From contig NZ_CP009241.1 of NCBI RefSeq assembly GCF_000758525.1, forward strand, positions 5,394,001 to 5,458,000: DNA of 64,000 bases, read 5' to 3'. The translations under genes were made by a program, and so were the position numbers. The notes beneath the pieces were generated by a model, which made no database searches, was not told the DNA's origin, and was given only the letters and a program-made list of their open reading frames with translations. This DNA comes from Paenibacillus sp. FSL H7-0357 (GTDB lineage Bacteria; Bacillota; Bacilli; Paenibacillales; Paenibacillaceae). This document shows positions 29,744 to 39,266 of this stretch, piece after piece. Position 1 is the first letter of the stretch. Every line of letters starts with the position of its first letter.

Positions 29744-30859
29744 GTAGGGAGTAATATTGCTCTGCTGAGCCACACCAGAGTCTTTCAGCATCCATTCGAT
29801 GAAGCAGCCATACCCTGACTTCGGGTCATTAACGAATACATGGGTCACTGCGCCGATTAAACGGCCATTCTGCACAATCGGACTGCCGCTCATGCCTTGA
29901 ACGATTCCTCCGGTTTTGTCAATCAGACGGGGATCGGTAATGCGCAGCACCAGACCTTTGGTTGCCGGGGTCTGCTGATGGGCAACATGGATGATCTCTA
30001 CATTGAATCGCTCGACCTGCTGTCCGTCAACCACTGTAAGAATTTGCGCGGGCCCTTCCTTGACTTCACTGCTCATGGCAATCGGTATCGGCTGCTTATA
30101 CAGGCTGTGCTCCGGATTGCGGGTCATTTTGCCAAAGATCCCGAAGTCCGTATTGCTTTGAACATTGCCAAGCACTTGGCTTTCTTTTAGAAATACAGCA
30201 CGTTTCTCGCCGGGATCACCGTCCTGGCTCTTGGAGATTGAGGTCACACTGGACTGGACGATGTGACCGCTGCCGACGACAATCGGTGTTCCGGTATTCA
30301 TGTCCGTAATGACATGGCCCAGAGCGCCATATACGCCCTGCTCAGGAGCATAGAACGTTAAGGTGCCGACACCGGCTGCTGAATCGCGGATGTACAGCCC
30401 CAATCTCCACACCTTGTCATTACGGTCATAAGCAGGCTTCAGCTTCGCCGTATGTTCTTTCCCGTCGCGTTTGTACACGATGGTCAGCGGCTCATTTGCC
30501 ATTCCTGCACGTTCCACAAGCTTGGCTACCTTAGATACCTCGTCCAGCTTGTTCCCGTCAATCGAGATCATCAGATCACCCGGTACCAGACCGCTGTTCT
30601 CTCCTGGTGAAAGCTTGGACTGCTCAGATACTTCAATAAGATGATGGCCCACAACCAGAACACCTGCTGACTTCACTTTGACGCCAATCGTCTGGCCTCC
30701 AGGGATGACTTTCAGCTCCCCGTCAATTCCTTGTACCGGCTTGTCAGGCGGAATATCCAGCGGTGATGCATAGGCCTGGAGTGATCCCGTCATTCCTGAC
30801 ATGCTGAGAAAGAAGGCAAATAAAAGGCCGGGCATTAACTTCCTGAGGTTCGGCTTCAA
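29726..30859 (-). CDS. spoIVB: SpoIVB serine peptidase
   Basis: A forespore-secreted S55 peptidase that triggers pro-sigma-K processing. An N-terminal membrane/signal segment (residues ~7-30) is followed by a PDZ domain (~85-150, GENSGLVPGDLMISIDG) and the peptidase domain; the His lies in GALGHVITD and the nucleophile Ser in GMSGSPIVQ. At 377 aa it is slightly shorter than B. subtilis SpoIVB (about 425). Start is TTG at 30859 with GGAGCGTGAC upstream. It lies between recN and spo0A, the same order as in Bacillus. Confidence 0.95.
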   Translation of the reverse strand: MKPNLRKLMPGLLFAFFLSMSGMTGSLQAYASPLDIPPDKPVQGIDGELKVIPGGQTIGVKVKSAGVLVVGHHLIEVSEQSKLSPGENSGLVPGDLMISIDGNKLDEVSKVAKLVERAGMANEPLTIVYKRDGKEHTAKLKPAYDRNDKVWRLGLYIRDSAAGVGTLTFYAPEQGVYGALGHVITDMNTGTPIVVGSGHIVQSSVTSISKSQDGDPGEKRAVFLKESQVLGNVQSNTDFGIFGKMTRNPEHSLYKQPIPIAMSSEVKEGPAQILTVVDGQQVERFNVEIIHVAHQQTPATKGLVLRITDPRLIDKTGGIVQGMSGSPIVQNGRLIGAVTHVFVNDPKSGYGCFIEWMLKDSGVAQQSNITPYNLKAV

Positions 30860-30973
30860 TGGCTGTCACGCTCCCTTTTGCTTCTTTCGCTTGACGAAAA
30901 AGGTGGTCGCCAATTGCGTACCTATAAGATAACCCTGCCCCCAGGCTTTTATTACTGTCAATCATTGTCCCGC

Positions 30974-32701
30974 TTACCCTAAAGCTGCTTTGCTGGCCTC
31001 GGCCAGACCAAGCATCTCCTGTGCGTGATGCAATGTTTTTTCGGTAATTTCCACACCGCCCAGCATCCGGGCCAGCTCCATCACCCGGCCTTCCGCTGAG
31101 AGGGACTCCACTTCGGTCATCGTGCGTCCGTCCTCGACTTTTTTGCGAATTAAATACTGATGATCGGCCATGCAGGCCACCTGCGGTAAATGCGTAATTG
31201 AAAACACCTGGCAAGAAGATGACAACCTGAACAGCTTATCCGCTATGGACTGGGCGGCCCGGCCGCTGACACCGGTATCCACTTCATCAAAGATAAGAAC
31301 CGGAATCGCATCGGTCCGCGCGAATATGCTTTTCATCGCCAGCATAATCCGCGACAGCTCCCCGCCTGAGGCAATCTTGCCCAGCGGTCTCAGCGGTTCT
31401 CCCGGGTTCGGGGAGATCATAAATTCGGCGCTGTCGATTCCCTGTCGGGTCAGACGGTAACGCCGCCCCTGATATTCGATACCCCGGGGGTCCTCCAGAG
31501 GTTCCAGCTTGACCTGCAGCGAGGTCCGTTCCATCTGCAGATCCTTCAGTTCACCTTCAACCTGGGTAGACAGATCCACCGCACACTGGCTGCGCGCGAC
31601 GCTGAGCTTCCCGGCTGCCTCCATCAGAACGTTCAGCAATCCATCGCGCTTCACGGTGAGCTTCTCTATATATTCGTCTTTATTCTCCAGAAGGTCGGTT
31701 TCCCGCTCAATCTGCTCATAATAAGCCAGAATCTGCTCTACACTTTCCCCGTATTTGCGCCGCAGACCGGTAATCTGATCCAGACGGTTTTCAATTTCCT
31801 CCAGCCGGACCGGATTGAACTCGATTTCCTCACGATAGTCACGCAGCTGGAACGCAGCATCCTCAAGCTGATAATAAGAAGACTGCAGCTGATCAAGCAC
31901 TGCCCGGAGACCCTTTTCATCATATCGTACCGCGTCCTCCAGCTTCGAGATCACGTTACCAATTGATTCCAATCCCTGCCTGTCATACAGCAGCTCGTAT
32001 GCGCCGGATACGGAATCCATCATTTTCTCGCTGTGGGATAGTTTGACCCTTTCTTCAGCAAGTAATTCATCTTCTCCGGGTTTTAATCCTGCAGAAGAAA
32101 TTTCCTCTAATTGAAAGCGGTACAAATCGAGCATTTGGTAAGCTTTTTGGCTTGATTCCTGCAGCTCCCGCAGTTCTTTCTCTACTTTGGCAAAAGCGGA
32201 ATATTTCTCTTGATAATCAGCCTTAAGAGGGCCGATCACGGCATCTCCGTATGTATCCAGCAATCCCAGGTGACGATCTGCCTTCAGCAGGTTCTGGTGC
32301 TCATGCTGCCCGTGAATATTGACCAGCTGTTCGCCGATCTCACGCAGCATGCTGAGATTCACCATTTGCCCGTTGACCCGCGAAGTGCTTTTGCCAAGGG
32401 AGGTGATTTCACGGCGGATAACCAGATGCTCCTCCCGGTCGGCTCCGATGCCAAGACGATCTAGGGTTTCCCATACCGGATGGCTGGCGGGTAAGCTGAA
32501 TAACGCTTCCATTTCTGCCTTCTCACAGCCGTAGCGGATCGAATCCGCTGATCCGCGTCCGCCTGCAATAAGTCCAAGCGCATCTATAATAATCGATTTA
32601 CCTGCCCCGGTTTCCCCTGTAAGCACATGAAAACCGGGATAAAAATGCACATCTACCGCTTCAACAACGGCAAGATTGCGGATCGACAAGGTTTCTAACA
32701 C
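30974..32701 (-). CDS. recN: DNA repair protein RecN
   Basis: SMC-like ATPase that acts early at double-strand breaks. Walker A is GETGAGKSIIIDALG (near residue 30), the signature is IASGGELSRIMLAM, and Walker B is VLIFDEVDTGVSG near residue 485. Between lie two coiled-coil arms with the hinge region. At 575 aa it is of normal length. GTG start with GGAGGTGTTGTATTC. It lies downstream of argR in the same direction. Confidence 0.96.
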   Translation of the reverse strand: MLETLSIRNLAVVEAVDVHFYPGFHVLTGETGAGKSIIIDALGLIAGGRGSADSIRYGCEKAEMEALFSLPASHPVWETLDRLGIGADREEHLVIRREITSLGKSTSRVNGQMVNLSMLREIGEQLVNIHGQHEHQNLLKADRHLGLLDTYGDAVIGPLKADYQEKYSAFAKVEKELRELQESSQKAYQMLDLYRFQLEEISSAGLKPGEDELLAEERVKLSHSEKMMDSVSGAYELLYDRQGLESIGNVISKLEDAVRYDEKGLRAVLDQLQSSYYQLEDAAFQLRDYREEIEFNPVRLEEIENRLDQITGLRRKYGESVEQILAYYEQIERETDLLENKDEYIEKLTVKRDGLLNVLMEAAGKLSVARSQCAVDLSTQVEGELKDLQMERTSLQVKLEPLEDPRGIEYQGRRYRLTRQGIDSAEFMISPNPGEPLRPLGKIASGGELSRIMLAMKSIFARTDAIPVLIFDEVDTGVSGRAAQSIADKLFRLSSSCQVFSITHLPQVACMADHQYLIRKKVEDGRTMTEVESLSAEGRVMELARMLGGVEITEKTLHHAQEMLGLAEASKAALG

Positions 32702-32743
32702 GAATACAACACCTCCGAAAAGATGATCACTGAGTTTTTTAAA

Positions 32744-33193
32744 TTAAGAGATATAACCCATAATTTGCGAAATAACATCTTTGCTGTCCTCCGGCTGACG
32801 GCAAATAATCAGAATAGTGTCGTCACCGGAAATGGTGCCCATAATTTGCGGCCAGTCAATATTGTCGATCAGAGCCGCTACTGAATTGGCAGTACCCGGA
32901 AGACATTTCATCACCACGAGGTTGGCGGAGAAATCAATATGAACAAAGTTGTCCACCAGCACGCGCTTCAGCTTCTGAATCGGGTTGTAGCGCTGGTCGG
33001 TCGGAAGAGAATATTTGTATCTGCCGTCATCCATGGGAACCTTGATCAGCAGCAGTTCCTTGATGTCACGCGATACCGTAGCCTGAGTGACCTGGAAACC
33101 GGCGCCGCGCAGTGCCTCTACCAGATCATCCTGCGTTTCAATATCCCTCTGTGTAATAATTTCACGTATCTTAATATGCCTGTGTCCCTTCAT
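32744..33193 (-). CDS. argR: Arginine repressor ArgR
   Basis: Arginine-responsive regulator (AhrC/ArgR). Winged-helix N-terminus: [19 protein letters not shown], then [13 protein letters not shown]. The C-terminal oligomerisation/arginine-binding domain contains [14 protein letters not shown], with the conserved GTxxGDDT. Length of 149 aa is normal. GGGAGGCAATA precedes the ATG. In Bacillus, argR and recN are adjacent in the same order. Confidence 0.96.
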   Translation of the reverse strand: MKGHRHIKIREIITQRDIETQDDLVEALRGAGFQVTQATVSRDIKELLLIKVPMDDGRYKYSLPTDQRYNPIQKLKRVLVDNFVHIDFSANLVVMKCLPGTANSVAALIDNIDWPQIMGTISGDDTILIICRQPEDSKDVISQIMGYIS

Positions 33194-33222
33194 TATTGCC
33201 TCCCGTATTTAAAAAATGAACT

Positions 33223-33693
33223 TTAATTCGATTCCCCATCATCTTTGCCAAGTTTGATGAGATGTATGGCCGAAGCAGACGTGTTAACATACAGAACACC
33301 GCTGCATTCGGGATAAATCAGCAGATAAGGCAGCAGGGTATCCCTAAGGCCGCTGCCGGTAAACTCCAGCCCTTTGCGCGGGCGGGATAAAATCACCAGG
33401 TAAAAATTGTCCTCTTCTTTACTGGCAACGTAGTCAATGAACAGCCTGCTGTACATCGGAGACCCGTCCACCTGAAAGGATAACGGAATCTTCAGTTTGC
33501 CACCAATCACCTCATATCCAGCCGCCTCCAGCAGATCTATGGCAGGATGGGGAAGAATGTCTTTATTGAGGGGCAGCCGGTCCTTGATGAACGAACGCGG
33601 AGAGCTCTGCAGCCATATAAATATCCGGTAAATCAGGAAGATCGATACCGCCACTCCAATGAGTATCATAACCGCTTTATCAGAGCTCGCCAA
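33223..33693 (-). CDS. Membrane-anchored protein of unknown function (156 aa)
   Basis: One N-terminal transmembrane segment (AVMILIGVAVSIFLIYRIFI) then a soluble alpha/beta domain of ~130 residues. I do not recognise a family, but it sits between tlyA and argR as uncharacterised proteins do in other Paenibacillus genomes (memory). The start is TTG at 33693, because GAGGTG precedes it by six bases; a GTG at 33702 is open. It is just downstream of the tlyA terminator. Confidence 0.6.
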   Translation of the reverse strand: MASSDKAVMILIGVAVSIFLIYRIFIWLQSSPRSFIKDRLPLNKDILPHPAIDLLEAAGYEVIGGKLKIPLSFQVDGSPMYSRLFIDYVASKEEDNFYLVILSRPRKGLEFTGSGLRDTLLPYLLIYPECSGVLYVNTSASAIHLIKLGKDDGESN

Positions 33694-33779
33694 AGCAATC
33701 ACCTCGGTGATTTATTCGCTTGAGGATCGCTGAAATCCTGCTTGTCGTACTTAGCCGTGGTTATTTGTTGCTGAACTAG

Positions 33780-33811
33780 CAAAAGAAACTCATCGTTTCT
33801 TCGATGAGTTT
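33780..33811 (-). terminator. Terminator overlapping the tlyA stop
   Basis: AAACTCATCG (33786-33795) pairs with CGATGAGTTT (33802-33811) on the minus strand, followed by CTTTTG. The TGA of tlyA is inside it. The genes after it (33693 onward) probably have their own promoter. Confidence 0.7.
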
Positions 33812-34662
33812 CCAGTGGTATTGGCAGTAAATGTCGCCGCCGCTTCCTTAATTACGGCATCAGCAAGCTCTGCAAACGAAGTCCCCGGGTCCGCTGCCGA
33901 TGCTGTTTCCACAGCTTCCGGCAGCAGCTTCCAATGGGCCAGAAATTCGATATTTCCTTCTCCGCCAGTAATCGGTGAGAATGTCAGACCTTCCAGCCGG
34001 TAGCCCAGCCCTGAAGCCATGGTCAGCACATTCACCAGCACCTCTTTATGAACGGCCGGATCACGCACCACTCCTGATTTGCCTACCTTTTCACGGCCAG
34101 CCTCGAACTGCGGCTTGATGAGTGCGGCGATGTCCGCAGGGCGGTTAACCAGCGCTTTGAGCGGCGGGAGAATGATTTTGAGCGAGATAAAAGAGACATC
34201 TATGCTTGCAAAATCAGGCACCGGCCCGATCAGATCAGGTGGCGTCATGTAGCGGAAGTTGGTCCGTTCCATCACGCTGACCCGCTCATCATTGCGCAGA
34301 CCCCAATCCAGCTGGTTATAACCGACATCAATCGCATAGACATGGCTTGCACCATTCTGCAGCGCGCAATCGGTGAACCCTCCGGTAGAAGCGCCAATAT
34401 CCAGCATGATTCTCCCGGTCAGTTCGATTCCAAACTGGCGGAGCGCCTTCTCCAGCTTCAGTCCCCCGCGGCTGACATAAGGATGCACAGCTCCCTTAAC
34501 CTTCAGGGTTGCACCGCGCGATACCTTCATGCCCGCCTTCTCGATCCGTTCTTCATCCGCAAGCACCAGGCCAGCCATAATGGCAGCCTTGGCCTTCTCG
34601 CGGCTTTCATAAAAGCCTTGTTCAACTAACAGTACATCTATACGTTCTTTAGGGTGTTCCAT
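33790..34662 (-). CDS. tlyA: TlyA-type rRNA 2'-O-methyltransferase
   Basis: A methyltransferase with an N-terminal S4 RNA-binding domain (MEHPKERIDVLLVEQGF ...) and a Rossmann (FtsJ-like) fold, motif I in LDIGASTGGFTDCALQNGA. TlyA proteins methylate 16S/23S rRNA cytidines in mycobacteria; the Bacillales homologues are poorly studied. ATG at 34662 has GGGAG before it; the frame begins at 34668. It is downstream of dxs, whose operon it probably shares. Confidence 0.88.
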   Translation of the reverse strand: MEHPKERIDVLLVEQGFYESREKAKAAIMAGLVLADEERIEKAGMKVSRGATLKVKGAVHPYVSRGGLKLEKALRQFGIELTGRIMLDIGASTGGFTDCALQNGASHVYAIDVGYNQLDWGLRNDERVSVMERTNFRYMTPPDLIGPVPDFASIDVSFISLKIILPPLKALVNRPADIAALIKPQFEAGREKVGKSGVVRDPAVHKEVLVNVLTMASGLGYRLEGLTFSPITGGEGNIEFLAHWKLLPEAVETASAADPGTSFAELADAVIKEAAATFTANTTGNSSKKR

Positions 34663-34706
34663 GTTCATCTCCCGATCATTGGGCTCCCAAGTTCAGCTTC
34701 CTTCAT

Positions 34707-36611
34707 TCAGGAAGTAGAAGTCGTCTTGTAAGTATATTTGCTTAAAGCCTTCATTGTCTTAATGCGTGCGCACAGCGCTTCCACGGTAAGTCCCGTCTCC
34801 TGGCGCTGCTCTTTAATCGAGCCGTGTTCAATAAACAGATCCGGCACACCCATTAAGTGAACGCGGGCATCATAAATTTCATGTTCGGCATAAAATTCAA
34901 GCACAGCACTGCCCAGAGAACCGGCCTGGCTGGCTTCCTCCAGCACTACCATGCTGGTTGCGGCATGGGCAAGCTCAAGCAGCATAGAGTTGTCGAGCGG
35001 TTTCAGGAACCGGGCATTCACAACACCTACCTGGATGCCTTCACGCTTCAGAATCTCTGCCGCTTCCTCTGCAACCTGGACCATCGGTCCGCAGGCAAGC
35101 ACCGCATAATCGTCACCCGGGCGCAGACGCTCCCAAGAGCCGATAGGCAGGCTGCGCAGCTCGGCGTCCAGTTGAACTCCGGTTCCGTCAATCCGCGGAT
35201 AACGGTAGGCAATCGGACCGTCATTGTACTCCAGCGCCGTCTTCATCATATGGCGCAGCTCATTCTCATCCTTCGGCATCATCATGACCAGATTCGGAAT
35301 ATGGCGCATAAAGGCGATGTCATACACCCCTTGATGCGTCTCACCGTCAGCGCCGACGAAGCCGGCGCGGTCAATCGCGAACATTACGTTGGCGTTATGC
35401 CGGCAGATATCGTGAACGATCTGATCGTACGCCCGCTGCATAAAGGTCGAATACACGGCAAATACCGGTTTCATGCCTTCCATTGCAAGTGCCGCACAGA
35501 GTGTCGCCGCATGCTGCTCGGCGATCCCGACATCAATCATCCGATCCGGAAACTCCTTGGCAAACGGGAATAAACCCGAACCCCCAGGCATCGCCGGGGT
35601 AACGGCAATGAGGCGTTTATCCTCATGACCGAGTTCAATCAGTGTCTGCCCGAATACTTCAGTGTACATCGGATTGCCCACAGCCTTTAGGGACTGTCCG
35701 GACTCAATCTTGTAAGGAGAAATGGCATGCGATTTATAGTAATCGGTTTCAGCCGGTTTATAACCTTTGCCCTTAGTGGTCAGCACATGCACCAGAACAG
35801 GTCCTGACACATTATCCGCCTGATGGAAGGTATCAATCAGCTTCTCCAGATCATGCCCGTCTACCGGTCCAAGATAGGTAAAGCCCAGTTCTTCAAACAG
35901 CACTCCGGGAACCATCATATATTTAAGACTGTCCTTGATCTTCTCAACGGTCTTGGCCAGCTTGCCGCCGATCGCCGGAATCTTCTTCAGTGATCTTTCA
36001 ACTTCATCTTTGGCCCGCAGGTAGTGGCGGTCGGAACGGATTTTGCTCAAATAATTGTGCATCGCCCCGACGTTGGGAGCAATGGACATTTCGTTGTCGT
36101 TCAGTATGACCATCAGCTTGCGTTTCTCATGACCGATATGGTTCAAGGCTTCAAAAGCCATCCCGCCGGTGAGCGCGCCATCGCCGATTACAGCAATTAC
36201 CTTGTTGTCTTCGCCCTTCAAATCGCGGGCCATAGCCATGCCCATCGCAGCTGACAAAGAGGTGCTGCTGTGCCCGGCTTCCCATACGTCATGCTCGCTT
36301 TCAGAACGCTTTACAAAGCCGCATAGCCCATCACGTTTGCGCAGCGTATCAAACCGGTCCTGGCGGCCGGTCAGTATCTTATGCACATAAGCCTGATGCC
36401 CTACGTCATATATCATTTTGTCCCGGGGACTGTCATAGCAATAGTGCAAAGCCAGTGTAAGCTCCACTACCCCCAGGTTGGATCCGAGGTGCCCGCCGGT
36501 TACAGTAAGCTTCTCGATCAGAAACCGGCGGATTTCCTCCGCAAGGGTAGCCAGCTCCTCGGTTGACAAGGATTTAAGTTGCTCCGGATCATTTATTTGT
36601 GGAAGCAGCAC
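34707..36611 (-). CDS. dxs: 1-deoxy-D-xylulose-5-phosphate synthase
   Basis: First step of the non-mevalonate isoprenoid pathway: pyruvate plus glyceraldehyde-3-phosphate to DXP, thiamine-dependent. The TPP motif [18 protein letters not shown] lies near residues 150-170, and the transketolase pyrimidine-binding block carries the conserved E in [16 protein letters not shown]. At 634 aa the length is normal. Start GTG at 36611 with GGGGAATACTC upstream. It follows the prenyltransferase ispA, matching the isoprenoid gene cluster. Confidence 0.96.
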   Translation of the reverse strand: MLLPQINDPEQLKSLSTEELATLAEEIRRFLIEKLTVTGGHLGSNLGVVELTLALHYCYDSPRDKMIYDVGHQAYVHKILTGRQDRFDTLRKRDGLCGFVKRSESEHDVWEAGHSSTSLSAAMGMAMARDLKGEDNKVIAVIGDGALTGGMAFEALNHIGHEKRKLMVILNDNEMSIAPNVGAMHNYLSKIRSDRHYLRAKDEVERSLKKIPAIGGKLAKTVEKIKDSLKYMMVPGVLFEELGFTYLGPVDGHDLEKLIDTFHQADNVSGPVLVHVLTTKGKGYKPAETDYYKSHAISPYKIESGQSLKAVGNPMYTEVFGQTLIELGHEDKRLIAVTPAMPGGSGLFPFAKEFPDRMIDVGIAEQHAATLCAALAMEGMKPVFAVYSTFMQRAYDQIVHDICRHNANVMFAIDRAGFVGADGETHQGVYDIAFMRHIPNLVMMMPKDENELRHMMKTALEYNDGPIAYRYPRIDGTGVQLDAELRSLPIGSWERLRPGDDYAVLACGPMVQVAEEAAEILKREGIQVGVVNARFLKPLDNSMLLELAHAATSMVVLEEASQAGSLGSAVLEFYAEHEIYDARVHLMGVPDLFIEHGSIKEQRQETGLTVEALCARIKTMKALSKYTYKTTSTS

Positions 36612-36665
36612 GAGTATTCCCCGCTTTCCTAGATGTTGTAAAATATATAAAACCCATTATAACAC

Positions 36666-36697
36666 AAACGAAACGGCTGTCGTAACACAGCCGCTCC
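36666..36697 (-). terminator. Hairpin between ispA and dxs
   Basis: CGGCTGT and ACAGCCG pair on the minus strand around a six-base loop, followed by TTTCGTTT. It lies between the stop of ispA and the dxs start, so it may attenuate rather than end the operon. Confidence 0.55.
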
Positions 36698-36707
36698 CTA
36701 AATTTTT

Positions 36708-37655
36708 CTAATGATCGCGAGCCATTAAATACCCCGCGATTTCAAGCAGCCGTGTATTGTCGGCAAATCCGCCCTCAAGCACCGCGCTCCGGGCAGCGTC
36801 CGTTAGGCGTTTCACCTCTTCGCGCGAGGATTCCAGCCCGATGAAATACGGGTAGGTCACCTTTTGCTGCTTGATGTCGCTGCCTGTTTTTTTGCCGAGT
36901 TTGCCTTCGTCGCCGACCAGATCCAGAATATCATCCTGCACCTGAAAAGCCAGACCGATATGGGTGCCGAACTCACGGAGCGCCTCCAGCTGCTTCTTAT
37001 CGGCTCCGGCGATCCGTCCGCCCGCCAGCAGCGAGAAAACGATAAGATCGCCAGTCTTATGAAGATGGATGTACTGCAGCTGTTTCAGATCGGTCAGCCC
37101 CTGCTCACCCTCCATATCGGCAACCTGGCCGCCGACCATGCCGCGGGGACCGGCCATTTCGGCCAGGTCCTCTACGATGGACAGCACCTGCTCCGCAGGA
37201 ATGCCATGGCGGCGGGAAGCCTGTACCACGCTGTAGAACGCATGCGTCAAAAGCGCATCGCCGGCCAAAATTGCCGTCGCTTCACCGAATACTTTGTGAT
37301 TCGTCAATTTGCCGCGCCGGTAATCATCATTATCCATGGCGGGCAAATCGTCGTGAATCAGCGAATACGTATGCACCATCTCAATGGCCGCTGCTACCGG
37401 CAGAGCCGCCTCGCGGCTGCCTCCCAGCGCTTCACAGGCAGCGATGACGAGCAGCGGGCGGAGGCGCTTGCCTCCGGCCTGCAGCGAATAGTCCATCGCT
37501 TCCTTCAAATGGACGGGGACCGTCCAGGCTGCCGGAAGCGTCCGCTCCATCTCAGCTCCAACCAGTTCGCAGACTTCGGCAATGTAATCCTTCAGCGGCG
37601 GTTGCTGGGCCTTACCGGCAGTGCCTGTCTCCAAGTCATGCTCAAAGCGGCTCAT
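36708..37655 (-). CDS. ispA: Short-chain polyprenyl (farnesyl) diphosphate synthase
   Basis: Condenses isopentenyl diphosphate with allylic diphosphates to make C10-C15 prenyl chains. The first Asp-rich motif is DDLPAMDNDDYRRG and the second is FQVQDDILDL, with a short chain length preference consistent with FPP. The ATG at 37655 is preceded by GGAAGGGG; it overlaps the 3' end of xseB by 14 bases. The longer frame to 37706 has no ribosome site. 315 aa is normal. Confidence 0.92.
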   Translation of the reverse strand: MSRFEHDLETGTAGKAQQPPLKDYIAEVCELVGAEMERTLPAAWTVPVHLKEAMDYSLQAGGKRLRPLLVIAACEALGGSREAALPVAAAIEMVHTYSLIHDDLPAMDNDDYRRGKLTNHKVFGEATAILAGDALLTHAFYSVVQASRRHGIPAEQVLSIVEDLAEMAGPRGMVGGQVADMEGEQGLTDLKQLQYIHLHKTGDLIVFSLLAGGRIAGADKKQLEALREFGTHIGLAFQVQDDILDLVGDEGKLGKKTGSDIKQQKVTYPYFIGLESSREEVKRLTDAARSAVLEGGFADNTRLLEIAGYLMARDH

Positions 37656-37911
37656 CGGCATCCCCTTCCAGGCGGGCACCGAACGGTTTTTTGCGCAGCT
37701 CCCCATCCTCCAGGGTAATCATCTCAATCTTGCGTTCCACTTGTTCCAGCTTGCTGCCGCACAGCTGCGAGAGCTTCATGCCCTGCTGAAATAAATCTAT
37801 AGCTTTCTCCAGGGGAACGTCGCCGTGCTCAAGCTCACGTACGATTTCCTCCAGCCGCTCCATAGCTCCTTCAAAATCCAGTTCCGCTTCCTTCGTCATC
37901 GTCTTTGCCAT
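37642..37911 (-). CDS. xseB: Exodeoxyribonuclease VII small subunit
   Basis: Small subunit of ExoVII. A short, almost all-helical protein (MAKTMTKEAELDFEGAMERL, then EIVRELEHGDVPLEKAIDL) with the family block LFQQGMKLSQLCGSKL. The 89 aa length is typical. Overlaps the end of xseA by 41 bases and the start of ispA by 14. Confidence 0.93.
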   Translation of the reverse strand: MAKTMTKEAELDFEGAMERLEEIVRELEHGDVPLEKAIDLFQQGMKLSQLCGSKLEQVERKIEMITLEDGELRKKPFGARLEGDADEPL

Positions 37912-39256
37912 CCTCCTTCATTCCCCATACCTGGCAGCTTAGCTGTCCGTCACTGAGCTTTATATTCACCACATCGCCAAGCTCGACTTCCTTAAGCGAT
38001 TTGATTAAATGCTGTTCCTGTTCGTCGTAGACGAGGCTGTAGCCCCGCGACATAACCTTGAGCGGGCTGAGCGCATCCAGATGGCGCAGCTCGGACACAT
38101 ACCGCGAGCGCTTGTCCTGCAGGCGCGCCTGCATGGCCCCCGCCAGCTGGCGGGTCATGCTCTCCGCCTGCTGGCGGGCAGCGCTGACACTGCCCAGCGG
38201 ATGGAACCGCTGCAGGCTGTGGTGCAGCACCGCCTGGCGCTCACGCGCACGGCGGTTCCGGGTCTCCGCTGCGCGCGTGAGCGCCGTGCGGAGCATATCC
38301 AGCCGCTGCGCGTGCTGGGCCAGCTGGCGGCGCGGGCCGACCAGCGCCAGCGAGCGCTGCAGCGAAGCCAGGCGCTCGCCGCCGCGCTGGGAGCGGCGCA
38401 GCAGGCCCTGGCGCAGCCGCTGCTCTGCCGTGCGCAGCTGCGCGGCCAGTTCGGCCGCACTCGGCACGGCCAGCTCTGCGGCGGCCGTAGGCGTCGCCGC
38501 CCGCAGATCGGCGGCGAAATCGGCGATCGTAAAGTCGGTCTCGTGGCCGACGGCCGAGATGACCGGAATGCTTGACGCCGCGATAGCCCGGGCGACAGCT
38601 TCTTCGTTGAAGGCCCATAGCTCCTCCAGTGAGCCGCCGCCCCGGCCGACGATCAGCACGTCAGCCTCTCCCATGTCATTTAAGGTTTCGATGGCCTTCA
38701 CAATGGAAGGGCCTGCACCTTTGCCCTGGACAAGCACGGGATAGAGCACAATTGCCACCTGCGGAAAACGCCGCTGCAGCGTAATCACAATATCCCTGAC
38801 CGCCGCGCCTGTAGGAGAAGTCACGACCCCGATACAGCGCGGGAACCGCGGCAGCGGCCGTTTGCGCGCTGCCGCGAACAGCCCCTCCTGCTCCAGCTTG
38901 CGCTTGAGCTGCTCGTAAGCCATGTACAGACTGCCGATCCCGTCAGGCTGCATATGCGTAGCATAGAACTGATACTGCCCGTCCCGTTCATACACGGTTA
39001 CATTGCCTCTGGCAATAACCTTGGTGCCTTCCTTCGGGACAAAGGGCAGGCGCTGGTTATGCGAAGCGAACATTATCGCCTTGATCCGGCTGCTCTCATC
39101 CTTCAGCGTGAAATACATATGTCCGCTGCCGTGATGGGTGAAATTCGAGATTTCTCCGCGAATCCACACATCGGACAGCAGGTTGTCGGAATCGAGCTTC
39201 ATGCGGATGTAACGGTTAAGATCCTTTATCGAGTAGACTTGCCGTTCTGCCGCCAT
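37871..39256 (-). CDS. xseA: Exodeoxyribonuclease VII large subunit
   Basis: Catalytic subunit of ExoVII, degrading single-stranded DNA to oligonucleotides. OB-fold N-terminus (~1-100, with VWIRGEISNFTHHGSGHMYF), catalytic core (GVVTSPTGAAVRDIVI; GRGGGSLEELWAFNEE; PVISAVGHETDFTIADFAAD). The C-terminal coiled-coil region (~270-400) is Arg/Ala-rich and encoded by DNA of markedly higher GC than the rest. 461 aa is normal. Confidence 0.95.
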   Translation of the reverse strand: MAAERQVYSIKDLNRYIRMKLDSDNLLSDVWIRGEISNFTHHGSGHMYFTLKDESSRIKAIMFASHNQRLPFVPKEGTKVIARGNVTVYERDGQYQFYATHMQPDGIGSLYMAYEQLKRKLEQEGLFAAARKRPLPRFPRCIGVVTSPTGAAVRDIVITLQRRFPQVAIVLYPVLVQGKGAGPSIVKAIETLNDMGEADVLIVGRGGGSLEELWAFNEEAVARAIAASSIPVISAVGHETDFTIADFAADLRAATPTAAAELAVPSAAELAAQLRTAEQRLRQGLLRRSQRGGERLASLQRSLALVGPRRQLAQHAQRLDMLRTALTRAAETRNRRARERQAVLHHSLQRFHPLGSVSAARQQAESMTRQLAGAMQARLQDKRSRYVSELRHLDALSPLKVMSRGYSLVYDEQEQHLIKSLKEVELGDVVNIKLSDGQLSCQVWGMKEDGKDDDEGSGTGF

Positions 39257-39266
39257 GAGCCCTGAC

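Noticed and set aside
38009..38744. Long open frames on both strands over xseA
   Set aside because: They are shadows of the GC-rich coiled-coil segment; the xseA frame has all ExoVII motifs.
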